DNA from: Vibrio sp. 05-20-BW147
GTDB taxonomy: Bacteria > Pseudomonadota > Gammaproteobacteria > Enterobacterales > Vibrionaceae
Direction of reading: 5' to 3'
Length of the DNA: 64,000 nt
NCBI RefSeq assembly: GCF_013369385.1
Contig: NZ_SZTO01000010.1
Span: forward strand, 292,651-356,650
The notes below the pieces were generated by a model. That model saw only the letters and a program-made list of their open reading frames with translations, was not told where the DNA came from and did not search any database. A program made the position numbers and the translations under genes. Below, one piece after another: positions 8,158 through 16,779 of this stretch. The first letter of the stretch is position 1. The number at the start of each line of letters is the position of its first letter.

Positions 8158-10935
8158 GTGCACTTAAGCCCAAACGACAACCATCAATACCGATACCTGA
8201 CGCTCGACAATGCGTTGCGGGTGTTGTTAATCAGCTCCGAAGACGCCACAAAATCTGCTGCTGCACTTGCGGTCAACGTTGGCCACTTTGATGACCCAGA
8301 CGAGAGACATGGCTTAGCGCACTATCTTGAGCACATGCTCTTTTTGGGGACGGAAAAATACCCTAAAGTTGGCGATTTTCAAAGCTATATTAGCCAACAC
8401 GGCGGAAGCAACAATGCTTGGACAGGAACGGAGCACACCTGTTTCTTTTTTGACGTCAGCTCGAATGTCTTCGAAAAAGCCCTCGACCGATTTAGTCAGT
8501 TTTTTGTCGCCCCTCTTTTCAATGAAGAAGCGCTGGATAAAGAACGTCAAGCGGTAGAATCGGAATATCGACTTAAACTCAACGATGACTCACGTCGTTT
8601 CTATCAGGTGAATAAAGAAGTGGTTAATCCACTTCATCCATTTGCTAAATTTTCTGTTGGCAATCTTGATACTCTTGATGATCGCAATGGCATCTCTATT
8701 CGGCAAGAAGTCGTCGATTTCTATCGTTCTCATTATTCTGCCGATTTGATGACGCTCACCGTCTATGGACCACAATCCCTTGATGAACTGCAGCACTGGG
8801 TAGAAGAGAAATTTGGCGAGATTACCAATAACCAACGCCAAGGTAAGACGATTAGTGTGCCCATCATTGGTGATAACAGCACTGGTGTGACGGTGAGTAT
8901 TGAACCACTCAAAGAGATCCGTAAGTTAGTGCTCACCTTCCCTTTCCCAGGTATGGACCAGCATTACGCCATCAAACCTCTTTCTTATTTTGCCCATCTT
9001 TTAGGCTATGAGGGCGAAGGCAGTTTAATGCTGGGGTTGAAGAACAAAAATTGGATCACCTCGCTCTCAGCTGGCGGTGGCGCGGCGGGTAGTAACTATC
9101 GCGATTTCACCATCAGCTGCACACTAACCAAACAAGGCCTCGAACACACCGATGAGATTATTCAGGCCGTTTTCCAATACATCCGTTTAATCAAAGCGGA
9201 GGGTCTGGAAGAGTGGCGTTACAAAGAGAAGCAAGCGGTACTTGAGTCGGCTTTCCGTTTCCAGGAGCCCTCTCGTCCTCTCGATATGGTGAGCCATTTA
9301 GTGGTCAACATGCAACACTATCGACCTGAAGACACCATTTACGGTGACTATATGATGGTGGGTTATGACGAAGCATTGCTGAGCTCTCTGTTTGAGTACT
9401 TCACCATTGATAATTTACGTGTCACGCTAATTGCAAAAGGGATAGAAACCGATCGCGAAGCGGCGTGGTATTTCACACCTTATAAAGTGGTACCACTAAG
9501 CCTTGAGCAACGTGAGAGCTATGCGCGGATCAACCCTGGCTGGGGATTCGATTTACCCGCAAAGAACCCCTTTATCTGTTACGATCTAGACCCAACACCA
9601 CTTGAAAGTGATGAAGAGCTCCCTCAACTGATTGAAGATCTCGAAGGGTTCCGTTTGTGGCACCTGCAAGATACCGAGTTTCGTGTTCCGAAAGGGGTGT
9701 TGTATGTTGCTATCGATAGCCCTCATGCCGTAGCATCGGCAAAAAATATTGTTAAAACACGTCTTTGTGTCGAGATGTTTTTGGACTCATTAGCAAAAGA
9801 AACCTACCAAGCTGAAATCGCTGGTATGGGATACAACATGTATGCCCATCAAGGTGGCGTCACCCTCACGCTCTCCGGTTTTTCTCAAAAACTGCCTCAA
9901 CTGCTTGAAATGATTCTAAAGCGGTTTGCGACTCGGGATTTCAACCCAATTCGCTTCGACAACATCAAAAAACAACTGTTACGAAGCTGGCGCAACGCGG
10001 CGCAAGATCGTCCTATTTCGCAACTGTTCAATGCAATGACGGGCATTTTACAACCAAACAACCCACCATTTTCGACGCTCATTGAAGCACTACAACAGAT
10101 CGATGTGGAGGAGTTGGCCGATTTCGTCGATGAAATATTGGCGGAGCTGCACGTGGAAATGTTTGTCTATGGTGATTGGCAACGCCAGCAAGCACATGAC
10201 ATGGCAACAACACTCAAAAATGCGCTACGTGTGAAAGAGCAACGCTATGAAGAAGCCTTACGTCCACTGATTATGCTTGGCGCTAATGGCAGCTTCCAAC
10301 GAGAAGTGGAGTGCGGACAACAAGATTCTGCCGTGGTGATTTACCATCAATGTGAAGATACTTCGCCGCACAGCATCGCACTTTACTCTCTTGCTAATCA
10401 CTTGATGTCAGCCACTTTCTTCCACGAGATTCGCACTAAGCAGCAGCTTGGCTACATGGTCGGCACTGGCAACATGCCACTTAACAAACACCCTGGTATT
10501 GTGCTGTATGTGCAGTCGCCGAATTCTGCGCCGGCAGAGCTTGTACGCTCCATTGACGAGTTCCTAAACGCATTTTACATGGTACTGTTAGAGCTAAACG
10601 AGTACGAATGGCACAGCAGTAAACGAGGGCTTTGGAATCAAATAGCGGCGCCAGATACAACCTTGCGTAATCGAGCACAACGCCTATGGGTGGCCATTGG
10701 CAACAAAGATACCGATTTCAACCAACGCGAAAAGGTCTTAGCCGAACTAAAAGGCTTAACGCGCGCTGACATGATCCGTTTTGTCGTTAACGAACTCAAA
10801 CCAAGAACTGCGAATCGCTTGGTGATGCACACACAGGGCATTGCCCATGCAGAAGAACCTAAGATTCATCTTGGGCAAGAGATCGGATCGATTGAAGAGT
10901 TTCAATTGAGGCCGAAAGATACCGGCCTCGGTTAA
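8158..10935 (+). CDS. M16-family (insulinase/pitrilysin-like) zinc peptidase
   Basis: Large metallopeptidase related to pitrilysin and insulin-degrading enzyme, which degrade peptides inside a closed chamber formed by two M16 halves. The inverted zinc motif HYLEH is at residues 55-59, with the third-ligand helix (ALDKERQAVESEY) about 70 residues later. The 925 residues correspond to both catalytic-like and inactive halves. The start is GTG, supported by a GGAG element eight bases upstream. The N-terminus (MHLSPNDNHQYRYL) is not a signal peptide, unlike periplasmic E. coli PtrA (962 residues), so a cytosolic location is inferred. Substrate unknown. Confidence 0.9.
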   Translation: MHLSPNDNHQYRYLTLDNALRVLLISSEDATKSAAALAVNVGHFDDPDERHGLAHYLEHMLFLGTEKYPKVGDFQSYISQHGGSNNAWTGTEHTCFFFDVSSNVFEKALDRFSQFFVAPLFNEEALDKERQAVESEYRLKLNDDSRRFYQVNKEVVNPLHPFAKFSVGNLDTLDDRNGISIRQEVVDFYRSHYSADLMTLTVYGPQSLDELQHWVEEKFGEITNNQRQGKTISVPIIGDNSTGVTVSIEPLKEIRKLVLTFPFPGMDQHYAIKPLSYFAHLLGYEGEGSLMLGLKNKNWITSLSAGGGAAGSNYRDFTISCTLTKQGLEHTDEIIQAVFQYIRLIKAEGLEEWRYKEKQAVLESAFRFQEPSRPLDMVSHLVVNMQHYRPEDTIYGDYMMVGYDEALLSSLFEYFTIDNLRVTLIAKGIETDREAAWYFTPYKVVPLSLEQRESYARINPGWGFDLPAKNPFICYDLDPTPLESDEELPQLIEDLEGFRLWHLQDTEFRVPKGVLYVAIDSPHAVASAKNIVKTRLCVEMFLDSLAKETYQAEIAGMGYNMYAHQGGVTLTLSGFSQKLPQLLEMILKRFATRDFNPIRFDNIKKQLLRSWRNAAQDRPISQLFNAMTGILQPNNPPFSTLIEALQQIDVEELADFVDEILAELHVEMFVYGDWQRQQAHDMATTLKNALRVKEQRYEEALRPLIMLGANGSFQREVECGQQDSAVVIYHQCEDTSPHSIALYSLANHLMSATFFHEIRTKQQLGYMVGTGNMPLNKHPGIVLYVQSPNSAPAELVRSIDEFLNAFYMVLLELNEYEWHSSKRGLWNQIAAPDTTLRNRAQRLWVAIGNKDTDFNQREKVLAELKGLTRADMIRFVVNELKPRTANRLVMHTQGIAHAEEPKIHLGQEIGSIEEFQLRPKDTGLG

Positions 10936-10975
10936 CTCAAAGTGAACTGAATGCATAGACAAATTGGCTAGACAA

Positions 10976-11008
10976 ACAAAACAGGCTACCTTCGGTAGCC
11001 TGTTTTGT
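10976..11008. terminator. Bidirectional terminator between the M16 peptidase and fadJ
   Basis: AAAACAGGCTACC, loop TTC, GGTAGCCTGTTTT: a perfect 13-bp inverted repeat with an A run on one side and a T run on the other, so it can end transcripts from both converging genes. Confidence 0.95.
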
Positions 11009-11028
11009 TTCAAACGCTTTCTCGACAC

Positions 11029-13146
11029 TTACTCAGGGTAGAACTTACGCCCTTCACCAGCGCGAGTTAGCAAACCATCACACGGCGCAAATCGGTCGCC
11101 ATACTTCTCGGCAAGCTGATTCATTTTCTCCACCAACTCTTTCAAACCGAATTGGTCCATATAGCGGAATGGCCCACCCAAGAAAGGAGGGAATCCAATG
11201 CCAAAAATAGCGCCGATATCACCATCGCGAGGGGAACGAATAATGCCATCATCCAAGCAACGGACGGCTTCATTCAACATAGGAAGCACACAACGCAAAG
11301 CGATGTCTTTATCACTGAGTTTCGATTCTGGCGTTAGCTTGAGCAGCTTATACACCGATTTATCGACCTCTTTTTTCTTCCCTTTGTAGGTGTAGAAACC
11401 TTTGCCACTCTTGCGTCCTTTGCGGCCATCGTTGAGCAGTACATCAAACACATCCGGACCCTTAAAACGAGCACCGAGCTCAGCGACAAGGATAGGCATT
11501 ATCTTCGCGCCGATATCCACCCCAACTTCATCGAGCAGAGTGATTGGCCCGACAGGGAAACCAAAATCCAGTAACGCCGAGTCTATCTTCTCGATAGGTT
11601 CGTTTGCCAACAGAATATGGGCAGACTCATTCATGTAAGGCGCTAAGATACGGTTCACAAAGAAACCAGCTTGATCTTTGACCACAATCGGCGTTTTGCC
11701 CTGCTTCTTCGCCAATGCCACCACCGTTGCAATGGTTTCTTGCGACGTCGTTTCATGTGGAATGACTTCTACCAACGGCATTTTTTCCACCGGGCTAAAG
11801 TAATGCAAGCCAACGACGTTTTCAGGGCGCTGCGCTTTTTCTGCAATTTTATGGATTGGCAGTGAAGAGGTGTTGGTGGCAAAAATGGTTTCTGGTTTAG
11901 CATTTGCTTCAATATCCGCCACCATTTGCTGCTTGAGTGTTAAATCTTCAAACACCGCCTCAATCACCACATCGGTGCGATTGAAACTGGTGAAATCTGT
12001 TCCACCGCTCAGTTGCATCATTTTGCTTTGCAGTTGAGCCTTGGACAAAATACGACGCTTGTACTGCTTATCAAACAGCTTGTGGTTGTATTTCAACGCA
12101 TTGAGAACACCATCGTTGCTCACATCTTTAATACGAGCAGGCACTTTGGCTTTGCCCACTGTCACATGGCCAATGCCTGCGCCCATTAACCCGCCACCTA
12201 AAACGCCCACCATTGACACTTGGCTTGGTTTGGCATCGCTACCGGTTTCTTTCTTCATTTCAGTCGTGGCAAAGAAAATCGAGCGCAGCGCTTTTGATTC
12301 ATTGCTCATGACCAGTTCACCAAAGCGCTTCGCTTCCAGCTCAAGCCCTTGCTTCATACCCTTTTCAAGGCCATGTTGAATTACGTGTAAAATTGCTACG
12401 GTCGCAGGGTAATTACCGCGCGTTTTTTCGTGGGTTTTCTTCGCCGCTTGTTCAAACACAAACTTACGCCCTAGCCCACTGCCAGAAAGCAGTTTCTCTT
12501 TGGTAGAGACTTTTTGCTTGGCGCGTTTTTTGCCTTTTTCAACCAACTGTTTTGCGACATCCAACAGAATGGTTTGTGGAACACATTCGTCGACAACGCC
12601 CAGTTTCTTCGCTTTTTTGGCTCTCAGTTGCTTACCTGTCAGGATAAGATCTAGCGATGGCAATAAACCAATCAAGCGAGGCAAACGTTGAGTCCCGCCA
12701 GACCCTGGCAACAAGCCTAGTTGCACTTCGGGTAAACCTAACCGCGTGATATCGTCGTCACTGCATACGCGAAAATCACACGCCAGTGCCAACTCTAAGC
12801 CACCACCTAAACAAGGGCCGTGGATCGCCGCAACAACAGGATAGGGTAAGTCAGAGAGTTGCTGAAACAACTCTTGTCCTTGGCGTGCTAGTGCTTCTGC
12901 TTCAGGCGCTGTTTTACACGCTTCAAGCATACGCACGTCTGCGCCCGCGACAAAGTTGTCAGGTTTCAATGAGTGAATGATCAGACCTTTCAGACCACTA
13001 CTGTCTTTTAGCTGAGAAAAAATCGCTTTCATCTCTTCAGCGAACGCAGCTTGAAGTGTGTTCATTTTTTCGTTTGGAACATCAATGCCAAGCCACGCAA
13101 TGTTCTGTTCATCAATCTTCAGATTAAATGCTTTTTGCTCGCTCAT
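11029..13146 (-). CDS. fadJ: Fatty-acid oxidation complex alpha subunit FadJ
   Basis: Bifunctional enoyl-CoA hydratase and 3-hydroxyacyl-CoA dehydrogenase that forms a complex with FadI for beta-oxidation. It has 705 residues (E. coli FadJ 714). The N-terminal crotonase domain has the oxyanion-hole region [11 protein letters not shown] (110-120) with Glu118 and Glu140 as candidate catalytic acids. The NAD-binding dehydrogenase domain starts with [12 protein letters not shown] at 313-324, with the [15 protein letters not shown] dehydrogenase segment later. Its start overlaps the fadI stop by one base, so translation is coupled. FadR control through the operator upstream of fadI is expected. 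Confidence 0.96.
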   Translation of the reverse strand: MSEQKAFNLKIDEQNIAWLGIDVPNEKMNTLQAAFAEEMKAIFSQLKDSSGLKGLIIHSLKPDNFVAGADVRMLEACKTAPEAEALARQGQELFQQLSDLPYPVVAAIHGPCLGGGLELALACDFRVCSDDDITRLGLPEVQLGLLPGSGGTQRLPRLIGLLPSLDLILTGKQLRAKKAKKLGVVDECVPQTILLDVAKQLVEKGKKRAKQKVSTKEKLLSGSGLGRKFVFEQAAKKTHEKTRGNYPATVAILHVIQHGLEKGMKQGLELEAKRFGELVMSNESKALRSIFFATTEMKKETGSDAKPSQVSMVGVLGGGLMGAGIGHVTVGKAKVPARIKDVSNDGVLNALKYNHKLFDKQYKRRILSKAQLQSKMMQLSGGTDFTSFNRTDVVIEAVFEDLTLKQQMVADIEANAKPETIFATNTSSLPIHKIAEKAQRPENVVGLHYFSPVEKMPLVEVIPHETTSQETIATVVALAKKQGKTPIVVKDQAGFFVNRILAPYMNESAHILLANEPIEKIDSALLDFGFPVGPITLLDEVGVDIGAKIMPILVAELGARFKGPDVFDVLLNDGRKGRKSGKGFYTYKGKKKEVDKSVYKLLKLTPESKLSDKDIALRCVLPMLNEAVRCLDDGIIRSPRDGDIGAIFGIGFPPFLGGPFRYMDQFGLKELVEKMNQLAEKYGDRFAPCDGLLTRAGEGRKFYPE

Positions 13147-14453
13147 TATTCAACCTCCAGAATCATCGCAGCACCCAAGCCACCTGCCGCACACGCGGTA
13201 TTCAATGCTAAACCTCCACCACGACGTTTCAACTCACGTAGAGTCTGCGTCATCATCCGCGCACCAGTGGCGGCAAATGGGTGACCATAAGCAATCGAAC
13301 CACCCAACACATTGAACTTATCCATATCGATTTCACCAATCGCTTTGGAACGGCCAAGGTTCTCTTGGGCGAACTTATCGGAAGCAAACATTTTCACGTT
13401 AGCCAAGGCTTGAGCGGCAAAGGCTTCATGCATGTCAATTAAGGTAAGATCTGAGAGTTCCAAACCGGTATTTTTCAACACTTTTGCGGTTGCATAGGAA
13501 GGCCCCATCAGCATATCAGTCTCGACACCGATAGCAGAAAACGCATAGCCACGGATGTAACCGAGAATCTCTAGACCAAGCTCTTTTGCTCGCCCTTCGC
13601 GCATCAGCATTACTGCCGCCGCACCATCAGTCAGTGGCGTACTATTAGCCGCAGTGACCGTGCCGAATTGACGATCAAACGCAGGGCGAAGTTTGGCATA
13701 GCCTTCCAATGTGGAATCATGGCGGATGTTATTGTCTTCTGCGATCCACTTTTTATAAGGTTCGGGAAACGCCGTCATTACCTCTCCGGCAATTTTGCCA
13801 TCACGCCACGCCTGAGAGGCCAGAGTGTGAGAGCGATGCGCCAAAGCATCTTGTTCTGCACGAGTAATGCCATGAGTTTTCGCCATCTGCTCCGCGGTTT
13901 GGCCCATAGACAAACCCGTAGAGTATTCGGCCACTGCTGGGGGAACAGGCATCAGATCTTTTAAACCTAAGCTTGAAAGCACCTTAAGTTTTTGACCTAG
14001 TGTTTTGGTTTTACTAAGAGCCAACAAGCTCGCTGCCAATTTTTTGGATACGCCAATCGGCAGAACAGAAGAAGAATCCGCACCGCCAGCGATGCCAATA
14101 TCGATTGCGCCTGCCATGATGCTCTCTGCTACGTTCACTGCCGATTGAAAGCTCGTTGCACAAGCACGGGTCACGCTGTAAGCATCGGTGTGAATGTTCA
14201 TGCCTGTCCCTAGCACGATTTCACGCGCTATATTGGGTGCTTCTGGCATCTGCACGACTTGGCCAAACACCACTTGCTCAATCAACTTCGGATCGATGTC
14301 GGTACGTGCCAACAGATCACTCACAACCATCTTGCCAAGATCCACAGCGGGTACTTGGCTGAACTCCGTGCTTTGACGAGCAAAGGGGGTTCTCAACCCC
14401 GCCACAATAGCTACACGCTCACCATGGCGTGTTTTCACTTCCTGCTTGCCCAT
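13146..14453 (-). CDS. fadI: 3-ketoacyl-CoA thiolase FadI
   Basis: Thiolase that releases acetyl-CoA from 3-ketoacyl-CoA, the last step of each beta-oxidation cycle. The 435-residue protein has the nucleophile Cys98 in [10 protein letters not shown], the conserved DMHEAFAAQ segment, the [12 protein letters not shown] histidine motif and the second active-site cysteine in [11 protein letters not shown] near the C-terminus. It is the first gene of fadI-fadJ. The length and partner identify it as FadI rather than FadA (about 387 residues). A FadR-like palindrome lies 20-35 bases upstream of the start. Confidence 0.96.
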   Translation of the reverse strand: MGKQEVKTRHGERVAIVAGLRTPFARQSTEFSQVPAVDLGKMVVSDLLARTDIDPKLIEQVVFGQVVQMPEAPNIAREIVLGTGMNIHTDAYSVTRACATSFQSAVNVAESIMAGAIDIGIAGGADSSSVLPIGVSKKLAASLLALSKTKTLGQKLKVLSSLGLKDLMPVPPAVAEYSTGLSMGQTAEQMAKTHGITRAEQDALAHRSHTLASQAWRDGKIAGEVMTAFPEPYKKWIAEDNNIRHDSTLEGYAKLRPAFDRQFGTVTAANSTPLTDGAAAVMLMREGRAKELGLEILGYIRGYAFSAIGVETDMLMGPSYATAKVLKNTGLELSDLTLIDMHEAFAAQALANVKMFASDKFAQENLGRSKAIGEIDMDKFNVLGGSIAYGHPFAATGARMMTQTLRELKRRGGGLALNTACAAGGLGAAMILEVE

Positions 14454-14471
14454 TGTTTCTCCTTAATAACA

Positions 14472-14486
14472 AGAGGTCTGACCTGA
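14472..14486 (-). promoter_or_regulatory. FadR-like operator upstream of fadI
   Basis: AGAGGTCTGACCTGA contains the perfect palindromic core GGTC-T-GACC, close to the published FadR consensus (A)CTGGTCNGACCAG(T). Its place immediately upstream of fadI suits acyl-CoA-relieved repression. Read by eye only. Confidence 0.65.
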
Positions 14487-14641
14487 CGCATTGTAATCAT
14501 TTTGTTAAATTTATCAAACGTGCGTTTAAATAAACGTGAGGTTAGTAGATCTATTGTTCTAACTCAAACTTAGATTACTTTTACTTCAATAACTTACAAA
14601 GGAATATTGCAAAAGGTTTCAATGGCAAGTGGAATGCAGGC

Positions 14642-14668
14642 AAAAAAAAACCACACAAAACTGTGTGG
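14642..14668 (-). terminator. Rho-independent terminator of the candidate small RNA
   Basis: On the - strand CCACAC, loop, GTGTGG followed by nine T. It sits about 190 bases upstream of fadI, reading toward it, with no protein gene before it. It therefore has no obvious purpose unless an RNA gene precedes it. Confidence 0.88.
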
Positions 14669-14805
14669 TCGGAATCGGTATAAAACAATTAACTTACGCC
14701 AATTGAAAATAATCAGTTTCCTGATTAGGAGAAAGTAAAGTCAGCCTTCAAAAGGAAGTGTCATCTTGCTCAACACGCTAACCCAAAGGGTTAACTAGAT
14801 GACAG
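14642..14805 (-). ncRNA. Candidate structured small RNA between fadI and the ECF sigma gene
   Basis: On the - strand a TATAGT -10 element (14811-14816) is followed by four successive hairpins. The first pairs TGTCATCT with AGATGACA (14797-14804 with 14759-14766) and encloses TAACCC/GGGTTA (14779-14793). Next come CCTT/AAGG (14745-14755), AATCAG-TTTC-CTGATT (14711-14726) and the terminator ending in a nine-base U run. Between the hairpins lies a pyrimidine-rich single strand, TTTACTTTCTCCT, complementary to Shine-Dalgarno sequences, as in many Hfq-dependent RNAs. No open reading frame fits. I do not recognise it as a named Vibrio RNA. The exact 5' end and lack of a clear -35 are uncertain. Confidence 0.6.
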
Positions 14806-14816
14806 GGTTTACTATA

Positions 14817-15203
14817 GCCAGTTTGTCGTTACAGATTTTGAATTAGATCAATTTTATGGTGGTTTTGCGCTAACAGATTGGCAAGTTAGCCGATATTCCC
14901 GACTTACTCTGATCTTCATCATCTAAATGGCATTTTTTAGACTTTTCCAAACCAGACCTATCGACAACCTTTTGACTTAAACTGATTGGTATAGAGCGCT
15001 CTTGTTCAACTTGAAGATCGAATCGTCTCTGACGTTAACACGCCGTTAGACCGATGTTTGCCATTATCGGAACGCATGTAGCATTTCCTTTATCAATAAT
15101 TACGTTAGACTGACCAACAGGTCGTTCGATTGACAAAACCAATAGGAATCATGCCATTATTGTTGGCTTCCTATTTCCACACAGAGCAGGTATGGAGGCT
15201 CCT
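14817..15203. other. Intergenic DNA between the candidate RNA and the ECF sigma gene
   Basis: No open reading frame is supported in these 387 bases. They hold the upstream region of the candidate RNA, including an inverted repeat GCTAAC (14869-14874) / GTTAGC (14885-14890), and the promoter region of the sigma factor. A GGAAC element (15069-15073) with TATCAA 17 bases later is a weak candidate ECF promoter. Confidence 0.4.
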
Positions 15204-15767
15204 GTGGCAATATTTAAAATATTCGGAAAGAAAACCTCTGACACTCCGGTCAATACGGAAATGGACAGACAAAAAAAATACGAAGCGCTTGTAAGAGCCT
15301 ATCACCGAGATTTGTATCGCTATGCGTACTGGCTTTGCAAAGATCAATCTGTAGCAGAAGATCTCGTGCAAGAAACCTGCCTCAGAGCTTGGAAATCTCT
15401 CGATAGCCTGCAAGACGAAAAGGCCGCAAAATCTTGGCTCATTACCATATTGAGACGAGAGAATGCTCGTCGTTTTGAAAGAAAGCAATTCGATCTCGTG
15501 GACATCGAAGATTATGGCAACGAAGCCAAAGTCAATGATGATGACCACCACCAGCAAGAATGGCTGCAAGCGCAAATCATGAAATTGGATATCGAATATC
15601 GAGAGCCGCTGTTTCTTCAAGTTGTTGGTGGGTTTAGTGGTGATGAGATAAGCGATATTTTGGATTTAAACAAAAATACGGTGATGACACGTTTGTTTCG
15701 CGCCAGAAACCAACTGAAAGAACTGTTAGACTCAGACCAAACTCAAAGGGGGCAAAAAAATGGATGA
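15204..15767 (+). CDS. ECF-type RNA polymerase sigma factor
   Basis: Extracytoplasmic-function sigma factor of 187 residues from GTG 15204. Region 2 spans about residues 25-90 (YHRDLYRYAYWLCKDQSVAEDLVQET, then ARRFERK); region 4 is at the C-terminus (ISDILDLNKNTVMTRLFRARNQL). I chose the GTG because a GGAGG lies five bases before it; the upstream ATG at 15192 overlaps that GGAGG and has no good site of its own. It overlaps the next gene by eight bases, the usual sigma/anti-sigma arrangement. It is not RpoE, whose partner RseA is absent. Regulon unknown; adjacent fadL genes and mlaA suggest envelope lipid control. Confidence 0.88.
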   Translation: MAIFKIFGKKTSDTPVNTEMDRQKKYEALVRAYHRDLYRYAYWLCKDQSVAEDLVQETCLRAWKSLDSLQDEKAAKSWLITILRRENARRFERKQFDLVDIEDYGNEAKVNDDDHHQQEWLQAQIMKLDIEYREPLFLQVVGGFSGDEISDILDLNKNTVMTRLFRARNQLKELLDSDQTQRGQKNG

Positions 15768-16491
15768 TTTAGAATTTCGTCGCCGTATTTTGTCGGACCC
15801 GAAAAGCCGTGACCAAGAGATTTTGCAAGCACTCGATAGCAGTGACTCCAATGCAAAGTTTGCTCAAGATGTGCTGGATTTGGATGCGCAAATCAAACAA
15901 GCGATGAAAGTGGAAGTGCCGGAAGAGCTTGTTGACAAAATCTTGCTTAAGCAAACCTCTTACGCAAGTGAGGATAAAATCGTCAGACCGAGTTTCGTCC
16001 GCAAAGCCATGGCCCTTGCCGCCTCTTTTGCGTTTACCGCTGGTTTACTGGTTGGACAAATTAACTGGGGCAACTTATTGGTTTCACCGGCGCAAGCAAG
16101 CCTAGCAGACACCGCGATACAGCATGTTGTTGCTGAAAGTGCCTTTGTACGACACATTGATGAGCAAGTCACGTCCATACAGATCAACGCCAAGTTATCA
16201 CCATTGGAGTATTACTTTAATGATAACTTCCCGTATCACGTGTACTACCTCAATCACTGTGGTTTTGGCCATACCAATGCACTGCACATGATTTTCCAAG
16301 GAGAGAAAGGCAAGATTACGCTGTTTATCGCCCCAATTAAGAGCTCAGCAGAAGCGGATTTCGCCAAAGATGGTATGAATGGCATTATCGTTCCTGTTGG
16401 GGATACCAGCTTAATCTTGGTGGGTGAAAACGGCGAAGAGACAAAGAAATTTGCTGACAAACTGGCACCAATGATTAAACCGCTCGTTTAA
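15760..16491 (+). CDS. DUF3379-like membrane protein, probable anti-sigma factor
   Basis: A 243-residue protein that overlaps the ECF sigma gene by eight bases. The N-terminal 80 residues are charged and cytoplasmic-like (MDDLEFRRRIL...), residues about 82-104 form one membrane segment, and the remaining 140 residues would be periplasmic. This topology suits an anti-sigma factor that senses an envelope signal. I see no zinc-binding His-Cys-Cys motif typical of ZAS anti-sigma domains. It resembles the Pfam family DUF3379 from memory. The anti-sigma role is inferred from position and topology and is not shown by a motif. Confidence 0.7.
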   Translation: MDDLEFRRRILSDPKSRDQEILQALDSSDSNAKFAQDVLDLDAQIKQAMKVEVPEELVDKILLKQTSYASEDKIVRPSFVRKAMALAASFAFTAGLLVGQINWGNLLVSPAQASLADTAIQHVVAESAFVRHIDEQVTSIQINAKLSPLEYYFNDNFPYHVYYLNHCGFGHTNALHMIFQGEKGKITLFIAPIKSSAEADFAKDGMNGIIVPVGDTSLILVGENGEETKKFADKLAPMIKPLV

Positions 16492-16507
16492 TCGCTATTT
16501 CACCGTC

Positions 16508-16542
16508 AAAAGCCGCAAGTTACCGCTAACTTGCGGCTTTTT
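16508..16542 (+). terminator. Terminator after the sigma/anti-sigma operon
   Basis: AAAAGCCGCAAGTTA, loop CCGC, TAACTTGCGGCTTTTT: a near-perfect 15-bp stem with a T run, 17 bases after the anti-sigma stop. It separates this operon from fadL transcription. Confidence 0.95.
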
Positions 16543-16671
16543 GCTTTATTAATTCACACAAAATCATTCACCAAAACAATGCCTATAGAGTTAAAACTCT
16601 ATTTTATGCGTTTTAGCTGCTTATTCCTGCCAGATATCCGCCAATTTTGCAATTTTCATTCATTTTAACTC

Positions 16672-16688
16672 AATGGTCGGATTTGTAT
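16672..16688 (+). promoter_or_regulatory. Possible FadR half-site upstream of the first fadL
   Basis: AATGGTCGGATTTG carries one good FadR half (TGGTCNGA) and a poor second half, about 100 bases before the fadL ATG. FadR represses fadL in E. coli through a similar sequence. Weak evidence on its own. Confidence 0.3.
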
Positions 16689-16779
16689 CTGCTACGCTTA
16701 CGACTAGGATCAGCCACCAACTGAGCAAATGCTCAAAAACAACGCCCATTTAGAGGCGGTAACAAAAAGGAATAATGAA

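Noticed and set aside
15069..15096. GGAAC-N17-TATCAA as an autoregulated ECF promoter
   Set aside because: The -35 is plausible but the -10 is poor and the ECF group is unknown; kept only as a remark.
16729..16779. Longer start for fadL copy 1
   Set aside because: The 17 extra residues are polar and would ruin the signal peptide; ATG 16780 has AAAGGA upstream.
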